Source: Sinorhizobium meliloti 4H41
GTDB taxonomy: Bacteria; Pseudomonadota; Alphaproteobacteria; Rhizobiales; Rhizobiaceae
Length of the DNA stretch: 64,000 nt
Assembly (NCBI RefSeq): GCF_000375585.1
Contig: NZ_AQWP01000005.1
Span: forward strand, 186,001-250,000
Direction of reading: 5' to 3'
The stretch's first letter is position 1; every line of letters begins with the position of its first letter. Below, piece after piece: positions 53,540 through 62,205 of this stretch. The position numbers were made by a program, and so were the translations under genes. A model generated the notes under the pieces. It did not search any database. It had not been told where the DNA came from and saw only the letters and a list, made by a program, of their open reading frames with translations.

Positions 53540-54442
53540 ATGATCACCCGGCGGGGCTTCATGAAGGTCCTCGGCGGTGGATTGGCGAGCGCCGTGGCCC
53601 TCGGCAGCTACGCCTTCGCCATCGAACCGCTTGCGCGTCTGAGGGTGGCCCGCTACGCCCTGACGCCACCGGGCTGGACGCCCGGCCTGAAGCTCCGCCT
53701 GGTCGCGCTCGCGGATATTCACGCCTGCGAGCCCTGGATGTCCGCGCGCCGCATCGCATCCATCTGCGAGCGCGCCAACGACCTCGGCGGCGACGTGACA
53801 GTCCTTCTCGGCGACTACGCTTCCGGCATGAATCTCGTGACGCGGTATGTCCATGCGAGCGAGTGGTCGAAGGCGCTTGCCACCCTCACGGCGCCCCTCG
53901 GCGTCCATGCCATCATGGGAAATCATGATTGGTGGGAAGACATGACGGCCCAGAAGAACGGCGGCGGCGATACCTTCGGCCATCGGGCATTGGCCGGGGT
54001 CGGCATTCAGGTGCACAGCAATCGCGCGGTCCGCCTTGAGAAGAGCGGCTTCCCTTTCTGGCTCGCAGGGCTCGAGGACCAGCTTGCGCTCCTGCCGGGA
54101 CGGAAATGGAAACGCGCGTGGATGGGTGGGCTCGACGATCTCGATGGCACGCTTGCACAGGTGACGGACGAGGCGCCAGTGATCCTGCTCGCGCACGAGC
54201 CGGACATTTTTCCGAAGGTGCCCTCGCGGGTCGCATTGACGCTATCCGGTCACACCCATGGCGGACAGGTGCGCTTTGCCGGCCACTCGCCCGTCGTGCC
54301 GTCGCGTTTCGGTGACCGGTACGCTTATGGTCATATTGTCGAGCATGATCGCAACCTCATCGTCTCGGGCGGCCTCGGCTGCTCCATCGCGCCGATCCGT
54401 TTCGGCGTGCCGCCGGAGATTGTGGTCGTCGATCTCGGATAA
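53540..54442 (+). CDS. Tat-type exported metallophosphoesterase
   Basis: A 300-residue protein. The N-terminus MITRRGFMKVLGGGLASAVALGS has a twin-arginine RRGFMK signal, so it is exported folded. The calcineurin-like fold follows: LVALADIHACEP, DVTVLLGDYA, IMGNHDWW, LLAHEPDIF and LSGHTHGGQ, which together give the complete two-metal site. Proteins of this type (YkuE/YaeI-like) act on lipid or nucleotide phosphates outside the cytoplasm. It is one base from ruvB, an odd partner for DNA repair. It ends next to a partial repeat shared with the sqdC 3' end. Confidence 0.88.
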   Translation: MITRRGFMKVLGGGLASAVALGSYAFAIEPLARLRVARYALTPPGWTPGLKLRLVALADIHACEPWMSARRIASICERANDLGGDVTVLLGDYASGMNLVTRYVHASEWSKALATLTAPLGVHAIMGNHDWWEDMTAQKNGGGDTFGHRALAGVGIQVHSNRAVRLEKSGFPFWLAGLEDQLALLPGRKWKRAWMGGLDDLDGTLAQVTDEAPVILLAHEPDIFPKVPSRVALTLSGHTHGGQVRFAGHSPVVPSRFGDRYAYGHIVEHDRNLIVSGGLGCSIAPIRFGVPPEIVVVDLG

Positions 54443-54453
54443 GTGGGAAATCG

Positions 54454-54491
54454 CCCCTCATCCGCCTGCCGATCACCGTCTCCCCGCAAGT
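54454..54491. repeat. Partial intergenic repeat overlapping the sqdC 3' end
   Basis: CCCCTCATCCGCCTGCCG at 54454-54471 equals the left arm of the element at 10326-10378, and the next 20 bases are close to it as well (TCTCCCCGCAAG at 54480-54491 is exact). The right arm has been lost. The last codons and stop of sqdC lie within it. Confidence 0.65.
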
Positions 54492-55366
54492 TCCCGGATC
54501 GTCGCAGCCAGTCTTTCCCTTCCGCCCGGCACCCAGCCGAGAGCGCGCAGCTTCTCCGTCGACATCGTCTTGAATTCGGCGGCTTCCGCTGCCGGCGGCA
54601 GCGGGTGCGGACAGCCGGTTGCGGCCTGGAGAAAGGAGAGAATCTCGCGGTTGTCGGTCAGCACGTCGGAGACGTTGAACACCTGACCGGATATTCTCGC
54701 CGGTTCGGTATCGAGCATGAGGCGGACGGCCTGGGCGACATCGTCGCCGTGGACTTCCGTGCCGATGCGCCATGGTACCGGCCGGCCGGCAATGTAATCG
54801 GAAAAGAGATCGCTCCACTTGTGTTTTCGTCCCGGGCCCGCGGGACCATAGACACCGGTGACGCGCAGGCTCGTCGTGACGAAACTGTGGTCGGCCATCG
54901 ACTTCAAGGCGTTCTCGGTGGCGAGCTTTACCTGTCCGTAGAGCGTGTCCGGAGCGGCAGGTGAGGTCTCTGCGACAAGGGGCGGCGCGGTGTCGCCGTA
55001 GACCGCGCGGCTCGACAGGAAAACGCAGCGGCGTACGCCGGCGGCGCGCGCTTCCTCGAAAAGGCGAACGGAGCCGTCGATATTGGCGCGGCGGAACCCC
55101 CGGGGGTCATCACCCTCTCCTCCGCGATATCTGCCCTCGACATGCTCAAAGGCGGCATGGACGAAATAATAGATATCGTCGAACGCGCCGGTCTGGTCCG
55201 CATCCGCATCGAGACACAGAGGCACATGGGACACCCGTTGCGAATACAAGTCAGCAGGGGGCGGAGAGCGCCCGCCGACGGTGACTTCATAGCCGTTTGC
55301 CAGCAGGTGCTCGACGATGAAGCGGCCGACGAATCCGGTGCCGCCGGAGACGAGAACGCGGGTCAT
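54473..55366 (-). CDS. sqdC: Sulfolipid biosynthesis NAD-dependent epimerase/dehydratase SqdC
   Basis: A 297-residue short-chain (extended SDR) protein. The Rossmann start is RVLVSGGTGFVGRFIVEHLLANGY, the catalytic YxxxK is in TLYGQVKLATENAL, and FLSSRAVYGD is the Ser region. In Rhodobacter and Sinorhizobium, sqdC follows sqdB and sqdD in the sulfoquinovosyl diacylglycerol cluster, and that order is seen here. Its precise reaction is not settled. I start at ATG 55366, four bases inside the sqdD end. The C-terminal residues after WVPGGRERLAATI are encoded by part of a dispersed repeat. Confidence 0.82.
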   Translation of the reverse strand: MTRVLVSGGTGFVGRFIVEHLLANGYEVTVGGRSPPPADLYSQRVSHVPLCLDADADQTGAFDDIYYFVHAAFEHVEGRYRGGEGDDPRGFRRANIDGSVRLFEEARAAGVRRCVFLSSRAVYGDTAPPLVAETSPAAPDTLYGQVKLATENALKSMADHSFVTTSLRVTGVYGPAGPGRKHKWSDLFSDYIAGRPVPWRIGTEVHGDDVAQAVRLMLDTEPARISGQVFNVSDVLTDNREILSFLQAATGCPHPLPPAAEAAEFKTMSTEKLRALGWVPGGRERLAATIRELAGRR

Positions 55367-56241
55367 GGCGACGTCGGACCCGCCTGCGGCGGATTGGCAA
55401 GACCGGCAGTATCCGGAATCTCCCTGCCGGTCAGATAGGCGTGCCAGAGATCGATCAGCGGGCGCAGCGCGTCCGCGCGCGGATGATCCTTCTCCCACGG
55501 CTTTTCATACTGGTAGTGAAGCACCCCGATCGAGCGCCAGTCCCAGAGCTCAGGCAGGTTGAACCACACATATTGCAGCATGTTAATCGTCACCGGCAGT
55601 CCATGCCAATCGGGGAAGAAGCTTTGCAGAAAGGTCTGGTCCGTGCGCGGCCAGAAGGCGTCCGGCGCATCGAGGGCCGCGAGCATCTTCTCGAAGGTCG
55701 CGACGGCCGGCTCGGCGACGAAGACGCCGGAGTTCAGGCGGTGGAAGTCCGCGAGACTCTCATAGACGTTCGGCGCTGCGGCAAATTCCGGATAGAGAAA
55801 CAGCTTGTCGATGTTGCGCAACACGATCGCGTCGGCATCGATGAAGATGCAGCGTTCGTATTCCACGAGTTGCCACAGCCTTATCTTGCAGAAATTGTCG
55901 AGCGGCGAATGGAAATCGGGCTTGCGTCCTTTGGTGAAGGGTGCCTGCTCATGCACGTTGCGGCGTTGATGCCGGGCGTTGAATCCGTCCGAGAGCGGCA
56001 GCAGGTCGGTGTGGATCAGGCGGCAGTCGAATTCGCGCAGCGGCTCGAGAGCGGCGGCATCCACCCCGCCGGTGTGGAGCACGACGATATCGGCGGGCGT
56101 CCGGGTGAGGCGGATCGATCTGAGCAGGGCCCGCGCACCGAGCGCGTAGTCGCTATTGGTGACGAGCGTCACGAAAGCGTGGCGCGCAGTCACCGTAGAG
56201 GAGGGGCTGAGCCCCTCCGGACTGGCGAAGACGCGGCTCAT
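55363..56241 (-). CDS. sqdD: Family 8 glycosyltransferase SqdD
   Basis: A 292-residue retaining glycosyltransferase of the glycogenin-like GT8 group. The donor- and metal-binding DxD motif is Asp135-Ala-Asp137 in CIFIDADAIVL, preceded by FVTLVTNSDYALGARALLRSIR. The HYQYEKPW segment near residue 265 is the conserved C-terminal His region. Set between sqdB and sqdC, with four-base overlaps on both sides, it is the transferase proposed to add sulfoquinovose from UDP-sulfoquinovose to its acceptor. There is no membrane segment. Confidence 0.85.
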   Translation of the reverse strand: MSRVFASPEGLSPSSTVTARHAFVTLVTNSDYALGARALLRSIRLTRTPADIVVLHTGGVDAAALEPLREFDCRLIHTDLLPLSDGFNARHQRRNVHEQAPFTKGRKPDFHSPLDNFCKIRLWQLVEYERCIFIDADAIVLRNIDKLFLYPEFAAAPNVYESLADFHRLNSGVFVAEPAVATFEKMLAALDAPDAFWPRTDQTFLQSFFPDWHGLPVTINMLQYVWFNLPELWDWRSIGVLHYQYEKPWEKDHPRADALRPLIDLWHAYLTGREIPDTAGLANPPQAGPTSP

Positions 56242-57458
56242 GAAACGGATTTCAGCCGTTTGCCCTCCGGATCGTGGTTGATCAAGGGGGCGATGTCCTT
56301 CGTCCAGGCGGAAACGGCCGGCACGCGCGAGCGATCGACGCGATAGGCGAATTTCTTCGCCACATCGACGATCTCCGAAAGCAGCCCGTCTTCGAGCCGA
56401 ACCGGATTGAGGCCGAGCGCGAGGAATTTCTCGTTTTGCACCACGAGCTCGTTCTCGGCCGCTTCCTTGCGCGGATTGGGAAGCCAGGCGATTTTCGCGC
56501 CGGTCATGCGTGCGACCATCTCGGCGAGATCGCGGATGCGATGCGTTTCCGTCATCTGGTTGAATATCTCCACACGGCTGCCGCGCGCCGGCGGGTTCTT
56601 GAGCGCGAGTTCGATGCAGCGCACCGAGTCCTGAATATGGATGAAGGCACGCGTCTGGCCCCCGGTTCCGTGAACCGTCAGCGGATAGTCGATTGCTGCC
56701 TGGATCAGGAAACGGTTGAGGACGGTTCCGTAATCGCCGTCGTAGTCGAAGCGGTTGATGAGCTGCGGATGACGCCGCGTCTGTTCCGTATGCGTGCCCC
56801 AGACGATGCCCTGATGCAGATCGGTGATCCTGAGGCCGTCATTCTTCGCATAAAACTGGAAAAGCAGCTGATCCAGGCACTTGGTCATGTGATAGACGGA
56901 GCCCGGGTTGGAAGGATAGAGGATTTCCTGGTTCACCGTCTCTCCGCCCATGGTCTCGATGCCGACGGGCAGGTAGCCTTCAGGGATCGCGGCCCCGATC
57001 GTGGAATAGCCGTAAACGCCCATCGTACCGAGATGCACGAGATGCGCATCGAGGTCGAGTTCGACCAGTGCGTTGAGGAGGTTGTGGGTCGCGTTGACGT
57101 TGTTGTTGACCGTGTAATTCTTGTGCCTGTCGCTCTTCATCGAATAGGGAGCGGCCCGCTGCTCGGCGAAGTGGACCACCGCATCGGGCCGATGCTCCGC
57201 CAGCCAATTCTTCAGGAGTTCGTAGTCGCGGGCGAGATCGATCAGATTGAAGTGGATACGCCGGCCGGTTTCGGCGTGCCAGATGCGCGTGCGCTCCTGG
57301 ATGGAATCCATCGGCGTCAGAGATTGAACGCCGAGTTCCGTGTCGATCCAGCGGCGGGAGAGATTGTCGAGGATGTGAACGTCGTGGCCCGCATCCGACA
57401 AATGCAGGGCGGTGGGCCAGCCGACGAAACCATCACCGCCGAGGACTGCAATCTTCAT
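56238..57458 (-). CDS. sqdB: UDP-sulfoquinovose synthase
   Basis: A 406-residue extended SDR enzyme that makes UDP-sulfoquinovose from UDP-glucose and sulfite for the sulfolipid SQDG. It is recognised by MKIAVLGGDGFVGWPTALHLS, NLSRRWIDTELGVQSLTPM, VVHFAEQRAAPYSM, GTMGVYGY and SNPGSVYHMTKCLDQLLFQ with the catalytic Tyr and Lys. It starts at ATG 57458; 43 upstream in-frame codons lack homology. It is the first gene of sqdB-sqdD-sqdC. SQDG can replace phospholipids when phosphate is scarce; no PHO box was identified in the gap upstream. Confidence 0.93.
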   Translation of the reverse strand: MKIAVLGGDGFVGWPTALHLSDAGHDVHILDNLSRRWIDTELGVQSLTPMDSIQERTRIWHAETGRRIHFNLIDLARDYELLKNWLAEHRPDAVVHFAEQRAAPYSMKSDRHKNYTVNNNVNATHNLLNALVELDLDAHLVHLGTMGVYGYSTIGAAIPEGYLPVGIETMGGETVNQEILYPSNPGSVYHMTKCLDQLLFQFYAKNDGLRITDLHQGIVWGTHTEQTRRHPQLINRFDYDGDYGTVLNRFLIQAAIDYPLTVHGTGGQTRAFIHIQDSVRCIELALKNPPARGSRVEIFNQMTETHRIRDLAEMVARMTGAKIAWLPNPRKEAAENELVVQNEKFLALGLNPVRLEDGLLSEIVDVAKKFAYRVDRSRVPAVSAWTKDIAPLINHDPEGKRLKSVS

Positions 57459-57585
57459 GCACGATTCTCCTGCTCGGGAAGAGGACAGGGTCCTGATAGG
57501 ATAGGATTGTGACAAAGCTGCAGTGCTTGCAAATGTCTTTTTGTTCCTGCACAGGAAAACGCAAAAAATCCTCCCGGAGAATGCC

Positions 57586-58041
57586 ATGTCACTGATTTCG
57601 CTTGCCGGCGAGCTGACCGAGACCGGCCACCGACTGATCCAGCGGGTCTATTACGAGGACACCGATTTTTCCGGCGTCGTCTACCATGCCCGCTATCTGC
57701 ATTTCATGGAGCGCGCCCGGACCGACTATCTGCGGCTTCTCGGCGTCGAGCAGGCGTCGCTGGCGATCGAAGGCGACGTGGAAGGCCTCGTCTTCGTCGT
57801 CCATCGTCTGGAAATCGACTTCAAGGCGCCGGCGCGCATGGACGACGTCCTCACCATCGAGACCGCGACCGAAAAGGCCGGCGGCGCAAAAATGATCCTG
57901 CAGCAGCAGATCAGGCGCGACGACGCGCTGCTGATCGCGGCCAAGGTAATCATTGCGGTCATCAACGGTCAGGGGCGGCCGAGGCGTCTGCCGGAGGCAC
58001 TGGCAACGAAATTCCTTGCTGCGCAGGCGGCTTCCGGGTGA
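57586..58041 (+). CDS. ybgC: Tol-Pal-associated acyl-CoA thioesterase YbgC
   Basis: A 151-residue hot-dog thioesterase. The active-site region is QRVYYEDTDFSGVVYHARYLHFMERAR, with the catalytic Asp and the conserved His, followed by EIDFKAPARMDDVLTIETA. It normally opens the tol-pal operon, directly before tolQ. Here ligD on the opposite strand and 349 further bases separate it from tolQ. It is divergent from sqdB. ATG 57586 is chosen over upstream starts; CCGGAGA is nearby. Confidence 0.93.
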   Translation: MSLISLAGELTETGHRLIQRVYYEDTDFSGVVYHARYLHFMERARTDYLRLLGVEQASLAIEGDVEGLVFVVHRLEIDFKAPARMDDVLTIETATEKAGGAKMILQQQIRRDDALLIAAKVIIAVINGQGRPRRLPEALATKFLAAQAASG

Positions 58042-58050
58042 GCGGCCGGC

Positions 58051-60648
58051 TCACTCGACCGAGTTCAATATCTTCTTCGTCAGCGACTGACTGATCTTGC
58101 CGATCTCCCGCCACGGATCGGTTCCGGATTCTATCCGCTCGACAATGTCCGGAATGTGAAACCCGTTGGCGGCCTCGAGCCCTTGGAGTTCGTCCCAGCC
58201 GACCGGAGTGGCCACCGGTCCGCCGGATCGCGCGCGGGTGGAATAGGGTGCGATAGCCGTGGCGCCGCGATCGTTTCTCAGCCAGTCTATGAAAATCCTT
58301 CCCTTGCGCTTCGCCTTCGACATGGTGGCGACGAAATTATCCGGATCGCGCTCGGCAATAGATCGCGCGAGCGCTTTGGCGAAGCCTTTGGCCTCCTCCC
58401 ATTCGGCATGGGGGCGGAGCGGAACGATGACGTGGACGCCCTTGCCGCCGGTCACCATGGGCACTGTCTTCAGGCCGATCTCGGCGAGTTCGTCGCGAAG
58501 CTTGACGGCTGCCGCCTTGACCGTCTCGAAGTCGACGCTCGGATCGGGGTCGAGATCGAAGACCAGACGGTCGGGTTTCTCCAGTCGATCGATGCCTGAA
58601 CCCCAGATGTGAAACTCGAGCGTTCCCATCTGCACGGCGGCGACGAGGCCCTTGGCATCGTGGATGTACATATAGTTCTCGGTGTCGCCCGATGACTCGG
58701 TGATAGGCACTTCCCGGATCGCCTCGGGGAAGCCGTCGCTCGCGTGTTTCTGAAAGAAGCAGTGCCGGTCGCCGCCTTGCGGGCAGCGCACCAGCGAAAC
58801 GGGGTGATCGGCGGCAAAGGGGAGCATCCTCTCGGCGACGACGGCATAATAGCGGGCGAGATCGATCTTGGTGATGCCCTGGCCTTCGAAGAGCACCCGG
58901 TCCGGATGCGAGATGCGGATACCGAGGACATCGCCGTCTCCTTGCACAGCCGGCGTCTTGCGCGGCTTGGCCGAGGTTTTGCTTTTGGCGGTCTCCGGCT
59001 CCGCTTCCGACGGCTTCGCTGTCTCCAGTTTCACGGCCCTGGCCTCCTTGTCCTCGCGCAATCCCTCGAATGAACCGTGGCGGACATGTCCGTCAGCCGT
59101 GAACTCGGCGAAATCCACCTCCGCCACCAGGTCCGGCTCAAGCCATACCGAATTTCGCATTCTCTCTCGCGGCACGCTGTCGAAGGGCGACGTGTCGCGT
59201 CTGCGCTTCGCGAAGGCCGCAGCGAGTTCCTTCATCGTCTTTCCGCTGAATCCGGTGCCGACGCCGCCACGGTAGATCAGCTTCCGGCCTTCGAACGTCC
59301 CGACAAGAAGCGAGGCAAAGGCGCGTCCTTTCTTCGAAGATGGGGTATAGCCACCGATGACGAACTCCTGGCGCTTCGTGCATTTCACCTTCAGCCAGCT
59401 TCGGCTGCGCCCGCTGCGATAGGGGGCATCCGCCTCCTTGGCGATTATACCCTCCTGGCCGGCCTTGCATATCGCGGAAAGCACGTGCTCGCCATTGCCG
59501 CGGACATGCTCGCTGAATTGTATGGTCGAGTTGGTGCCGAGCGATTGGAGCAGAGCTTCGAGCCGTTCCTTGCGTTCCACGAGCGGCTTACGGCTCAAAT
59601 CCTTGCCGTCGAGCTCAACGAGGTCGAAAGCGTAAAGCCGTGTGCTGGCCCCCGTTCTAAGCGCTTTCTGCAAGGCCGAGAACGTCGATCCGCCTTCCGA
59701 CAGCGCCACCACTTCGCCATCGATGAGGGCGGACCTGCAGTCGAGTTCGGCAAGGGCGGCGGCAATTGCCGGGAACTTCTCGGTCCAGTCGAGGCCGTTG
59801 CGCGTGTAGCAGCGCACGGTGCCGGCGCCGACGGCGCAGACAAGACGGTAGCCGTCGAACTTGGCTTCGTTCAGCCATGCATCGCCGGCAGGCACCTTGG
59901 TCACCAGGGTCGCCAGCTGCGGTGCCTTGAAGGCGGGCAGCTTACCGGAGGCTTTTCGCGTCACAGACTTGCCCGCATTGCCGGTGTCGGCGATCGCGCC
60001 GGCCTTGAGATTGGCCGCGATGCTCTCGTTGGAATGCCAGACCCGTGCCTGCTTCTCGCCTTTGCCGTTGGCGATCTCCTCCATTGTCCGGCCGGTGACG
60101 ATGCTGGTGATGTTCTCGTTGATGAGACTCTCGCCGTCTTCGGAGGCGATCTCGTCCGTTTCCTTGACGAGCAGCCAGTTCTCGCGCTTTTCGCCTTCGC
60201 GTGGCCGCATGCGCACCAGCGCCCAGCCGCCCTTCATTCGGCTGCCATGCAGCTTGAAGGAGAGCTTGCCCTTCTTCAAGGCCTTCGACGGGTCATCCTC
60301 CGGCTCCCACCAGCCGGTATCCCAGAGCATCACGGTACCGCCGCCGTACTCTCCTTTCGGTATCGTTCCTTCGAAATCGCCATAGGCAAGCGGGTGGTCT
60401 TCGGTACGCACGGCCAGGCGCTTGTCTTCGGGGTTGAGGCTCGGGCCGCGGGTCACCGCCCAGCTCTTCAGCACACCCTCCCATTCCAGGCGGAAGTCGT
60501 AATGCAGGCGGGTCGCAGCGTGCTTCTGGACCAGAAACCGCATCCTGTTGTCCCCGCTGCGCCGCGCGACCGCACCCTTGGGTTCGCTGGTCCGCGTGAA
60601 ATCGCGGCGCCGGTTGTATTCCGAAAGCGGTTGATTGCGAGCGGCCAT
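58051..60648 (-). CDS. ligD: Multidomain DNA ligase D (NHEJ)
   Basis: An 865-residue protein with all three LigD domains in the order phosphoesterase-ligase-polymerase. The 3'-phosphoesterase spans about 10-190, with catalytic residues His43, His49, Asp51 and His85. The ATP-dependent ligase spans about 245-540, with nucleotidyl Lys263 in EAKFDGYRL. A Lys/Pro-rich linker follows, and the archaeo-eukaryotic primase-type polymerase spans about 590-865, with the metal DxD in VFDLDPDPS. It joins double-strand breaks together with Ku, but no ku gene lies in this window, so its partner is elsewhere. It splits ybgC from tolQ. Confidence 0.95.
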   Translation of the reverse strand: MAARNQPLSEYNRRRDFTRTSEPKGAVARRSGDNRMRFLVQKHAATRLHYDFRLEWEGVLKSWAVTRGPSLNPEDKRLAVRTEDHPLAYGDFEGTIPKGEYGGGTVMLWDTGWWEPEDDPSKALKKGKLSFKLHGSRMKGGWALVRMRPREGEKRENWLLVKETDEIASEDGESLINENITSIVTGRTMEEIANGKGEKQARVWHSNESIAANLKAGAIADTGNAGKSVTRKASGKLPAFKAPQLATLVTKVPAGDAWLNEAKFDGYRLVCAVGAGTVRCYTRNGLDWTEKFPAIAAALAELDCRSALIDGEVVALSEGGSTFSALQKALRTGASTRLYAFDLVELDGKDLSRKPLVERKERLEALLQSLGTNSTIQFSEHVRGNGEHVLSAICKAGQEGIIAKEADAPYRSGRSRSWLKVKCTKRQEFVIGGYTPSSKKGRAFASLLVGTFEGRKLIYRGGVGTGFSGKTMKELAAAFAKRRRDTSPFDSVPRERMRNSVWLEPDLVAEVDFAEFTADGHVRHGSFEGLREDKEARAVKLETAKPSEAEPETAKSKTSAKPRKTPAVQGDGDVLGIRISHPDRVLFEGQGITKIDLARYYAVVAERMLPFAADHPVSLVRCPQGGDRHCFFQKHASDGFPEAIREVPITESSGDTENYMYIHDAKGLVAAVQMGTLEFHIWGSGIDRLEKPDRLVFDLDPDPSVDFETVKAAAVKLRDELAEIGLKTVPMVTGGKGVHVIVPLRPHAEWEEAKGFAKALARSIAERDPDNFVATMSKAKRKGRIFIDWLRNDRGATAIAPYSTRARSGGPVATPVGWDELQGLEAANGFHIPDIVERIESGTDPWREIGKISQSLTKKILNSVE

Positions 60649-60997
60649 GGATCGTCAGCCCGATTTCGGCTGGAAGGCTATATGTTTCGGGGGCCAGGGG
60701 CTCATGGCACCGAAACGTGCGACCCGGTGCGAAGTTCCGTGTCGCTCAAGCTCAGTCGAACTGCGCGCGCGGTAATACTCCCTTAACCATAATGGTGTCT
60801 TAATCCGTGTATCAGGATTTGTGCAGTGCACGTCATCCTTTGACCAAAATTGACGGCAAGAAGGCAGGCTGACGCGAGTAGATCGCAATGCCGCGATCGG
60901 TGGCAATACCGGGGCATTCCTGCTGCAGGACGTTTGGGCGACCCGGTCTCGAGCATGAGTTGCTCTGCCGGGTGTTTGGATTCGGGGACTGAAATCG
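60649..60997. other. Divergent control region ligD / tolQ
   Basis: 349 bases. It contains TTAACCAT at 60783-60790, a CtrA half-site type, but the neighbouring TTAA at 60800-60803 is at the wrong distance for a full box. GGGGA precedes the tolQ ATG. No gene was recognised. Confidence 0.45.
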
Positions 60998-61717
60998 ATG
61001 GAACAGGTTGGATTGGCCGCGACGAGCGACGTGACCCTCTGGTCGCTCTTCATGCAAGCGGGCTTGGTCGTGAAGCTGGTCATGCTGGGGCTCATCGCCG
61101 CCTCGGTCTGGACCTGGGCGATCGTCGTCGACAAGAGCCTCAATTACGGGCGCGTCCGCCGGCAGCTCGACAATTTCGAGCAGGTATTCTGGTCGGGTCA
61201 ATCGCTGGAGGAGCTCTATCGGACCCTCTCGGACAGGCAGACGAGCGGAATGGGCGCGATCTTCGTTTCGGCCATGCGCGAATGGAAGAAAAGCTTCGAG
61301 CGCGGCGCGCGCGCGCCGATCGGCCTGCAGATGCGTATCGACCGCGCCATGGACGTGACGCTCGCCCGGGAATCCGAAGCGCTCGAGGCAAGGCTCGGCT
61401 CGCTGGCGACGATCGGCTCGGCTGCACCCTTCATCGGCCTTTTCGGTACCGTCGTCGGTATCATGACCTCGTTCCAGGCCATCGCCGGTTCCAAGTCCAC
61501 CAACCTCGCCGTCGTTGCGCCCGGTATCGCCGAAGCGCTGCTGGCGACCGCCATCGGTCTGCTCGCCGCTATTCCTGCCGTTATCGCCTACAACAAGTTC
61601 ACCGCGGATGCCGGCAAGCTGACGGCACGCATGGAAGCCTTTGCCGACGAGTTCTCCGCCATCCTGTCGCGGCAGATCGACGAGAAGCTGCAGCCTTCTC
61701 GTCAGGCCGCGCAATAA
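60998..61717 (+). CDS. tolQ: Tol-Pal system proton channel TolQ
   Basis: A 239-residue inner-membrane protein. Three membrane segments are at about 20-40 (VKLVMLGLIAASVWTWAIVV), 140-165 (GSAAPFIGLFGTVVGIMTSF) and 172-198 (VVAPGIAEALLATAIGLLAAIPAVIAYN). The last two contain the conserved Thr and Gly positions of the proton path. TolQ forms a pentamer around TolR and energises TolA for outer-membrane constriction at division. It starts the group tolQ-tolR-tolA-tolB. Confidence 0.97.
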   Translation: MEQVGLAATSDVTLWSLFMQAGLVVKLVMLGLIAASVWTWAIVVDKSLNYGRVRRQLDNFEQVFWSGQSLEELYRTLSDRQTSGMGAIFVSAMREWKKSFERGARAPIGLQMRIDRAMDVTLARESEALEARLGSLATIGSAAPFIGLFGTVVGIMTSFQAIAGSKSTNLAVVAPGIAEALLATAIGLLAAIPAVIAYNKFTADAGKLTARMEAFADEFSAILSRQIDEKLQPSRQAAQ

Positions 61718-61744
61718 CGACCTCAAAGCACGGAGACTACGCTG

Positions 61745-62197
61745 ATGGGTATGGCAGTTGGCGGAGCCAAGGGGTCGGGCGGCGGGCGCCGCCGCCGTGG
61801 CGGCAGAAGAAGCGCGATCAGCGAGATCAACGTCACGCCGCTCGTCGACGTCATGCTGGTTCTCCTCATCATCTTCATGGTGGCCGCGCCGATGATGACG
61901 GTGGGCGTGCCGATCGATCTGCCGGAAACGCAGGCGAAGGCCATGAACGCCGATACCCAGCCGATCACCGTTTCGGTCAACCCGGCGGGCGAGATCTTCC
62001 TGCAGGAGACTCCGATCGCGATCGACGAGGTCGTGCCGAAGCTCGAGGCGATTGCCACGACCGGCTACAATGAGCGCATCTATGTGCGCGGCGACACCAG
62101 TGCCGACTACGGCACCGTGATGAAGGTGATGGCACGCATCTCCGCGGCAGGCTTCAAGAACCTGGGTCTCGTAACGCTTCAAGAACAAGAGAAGTGA
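61745..62197 (+). CDS. tolR: Tol-Pal system protein TolR
   Basis: A 150-residue protein with a basic Gly/Arg-rich start, one membrane helix in ISEINVTPLVDVMLVLLIIFMVAAPM that carries the proton-binding Asp35, and a periplasmic domain. It pairs with TolQ as the force-generating stator. Its stop overlaps a GTG of the tolA frame. Length is as expected. Confidence 0.97.
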   Translation: MGMAVGGAKGSGGGRRRRGGRRSAISEINVTPLVDVMLVLLIIFMVAAPMMTVGVPIDLPETQAKAMNADTQPITVSVNPAGEIFLQETPIAIDEVVPKLEAIATTGYNERIYVRGDTSADYGTVMKVMARISAAGFKNLGLVTLQEQEK

Positions 62198-62205
62198 TCG
62201 TCCGA

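Noticed and set aside
58051-60648. Complete NHEJ operon
   Set aside because: Only ligD is present; no ku gene was found on either strand in this window.
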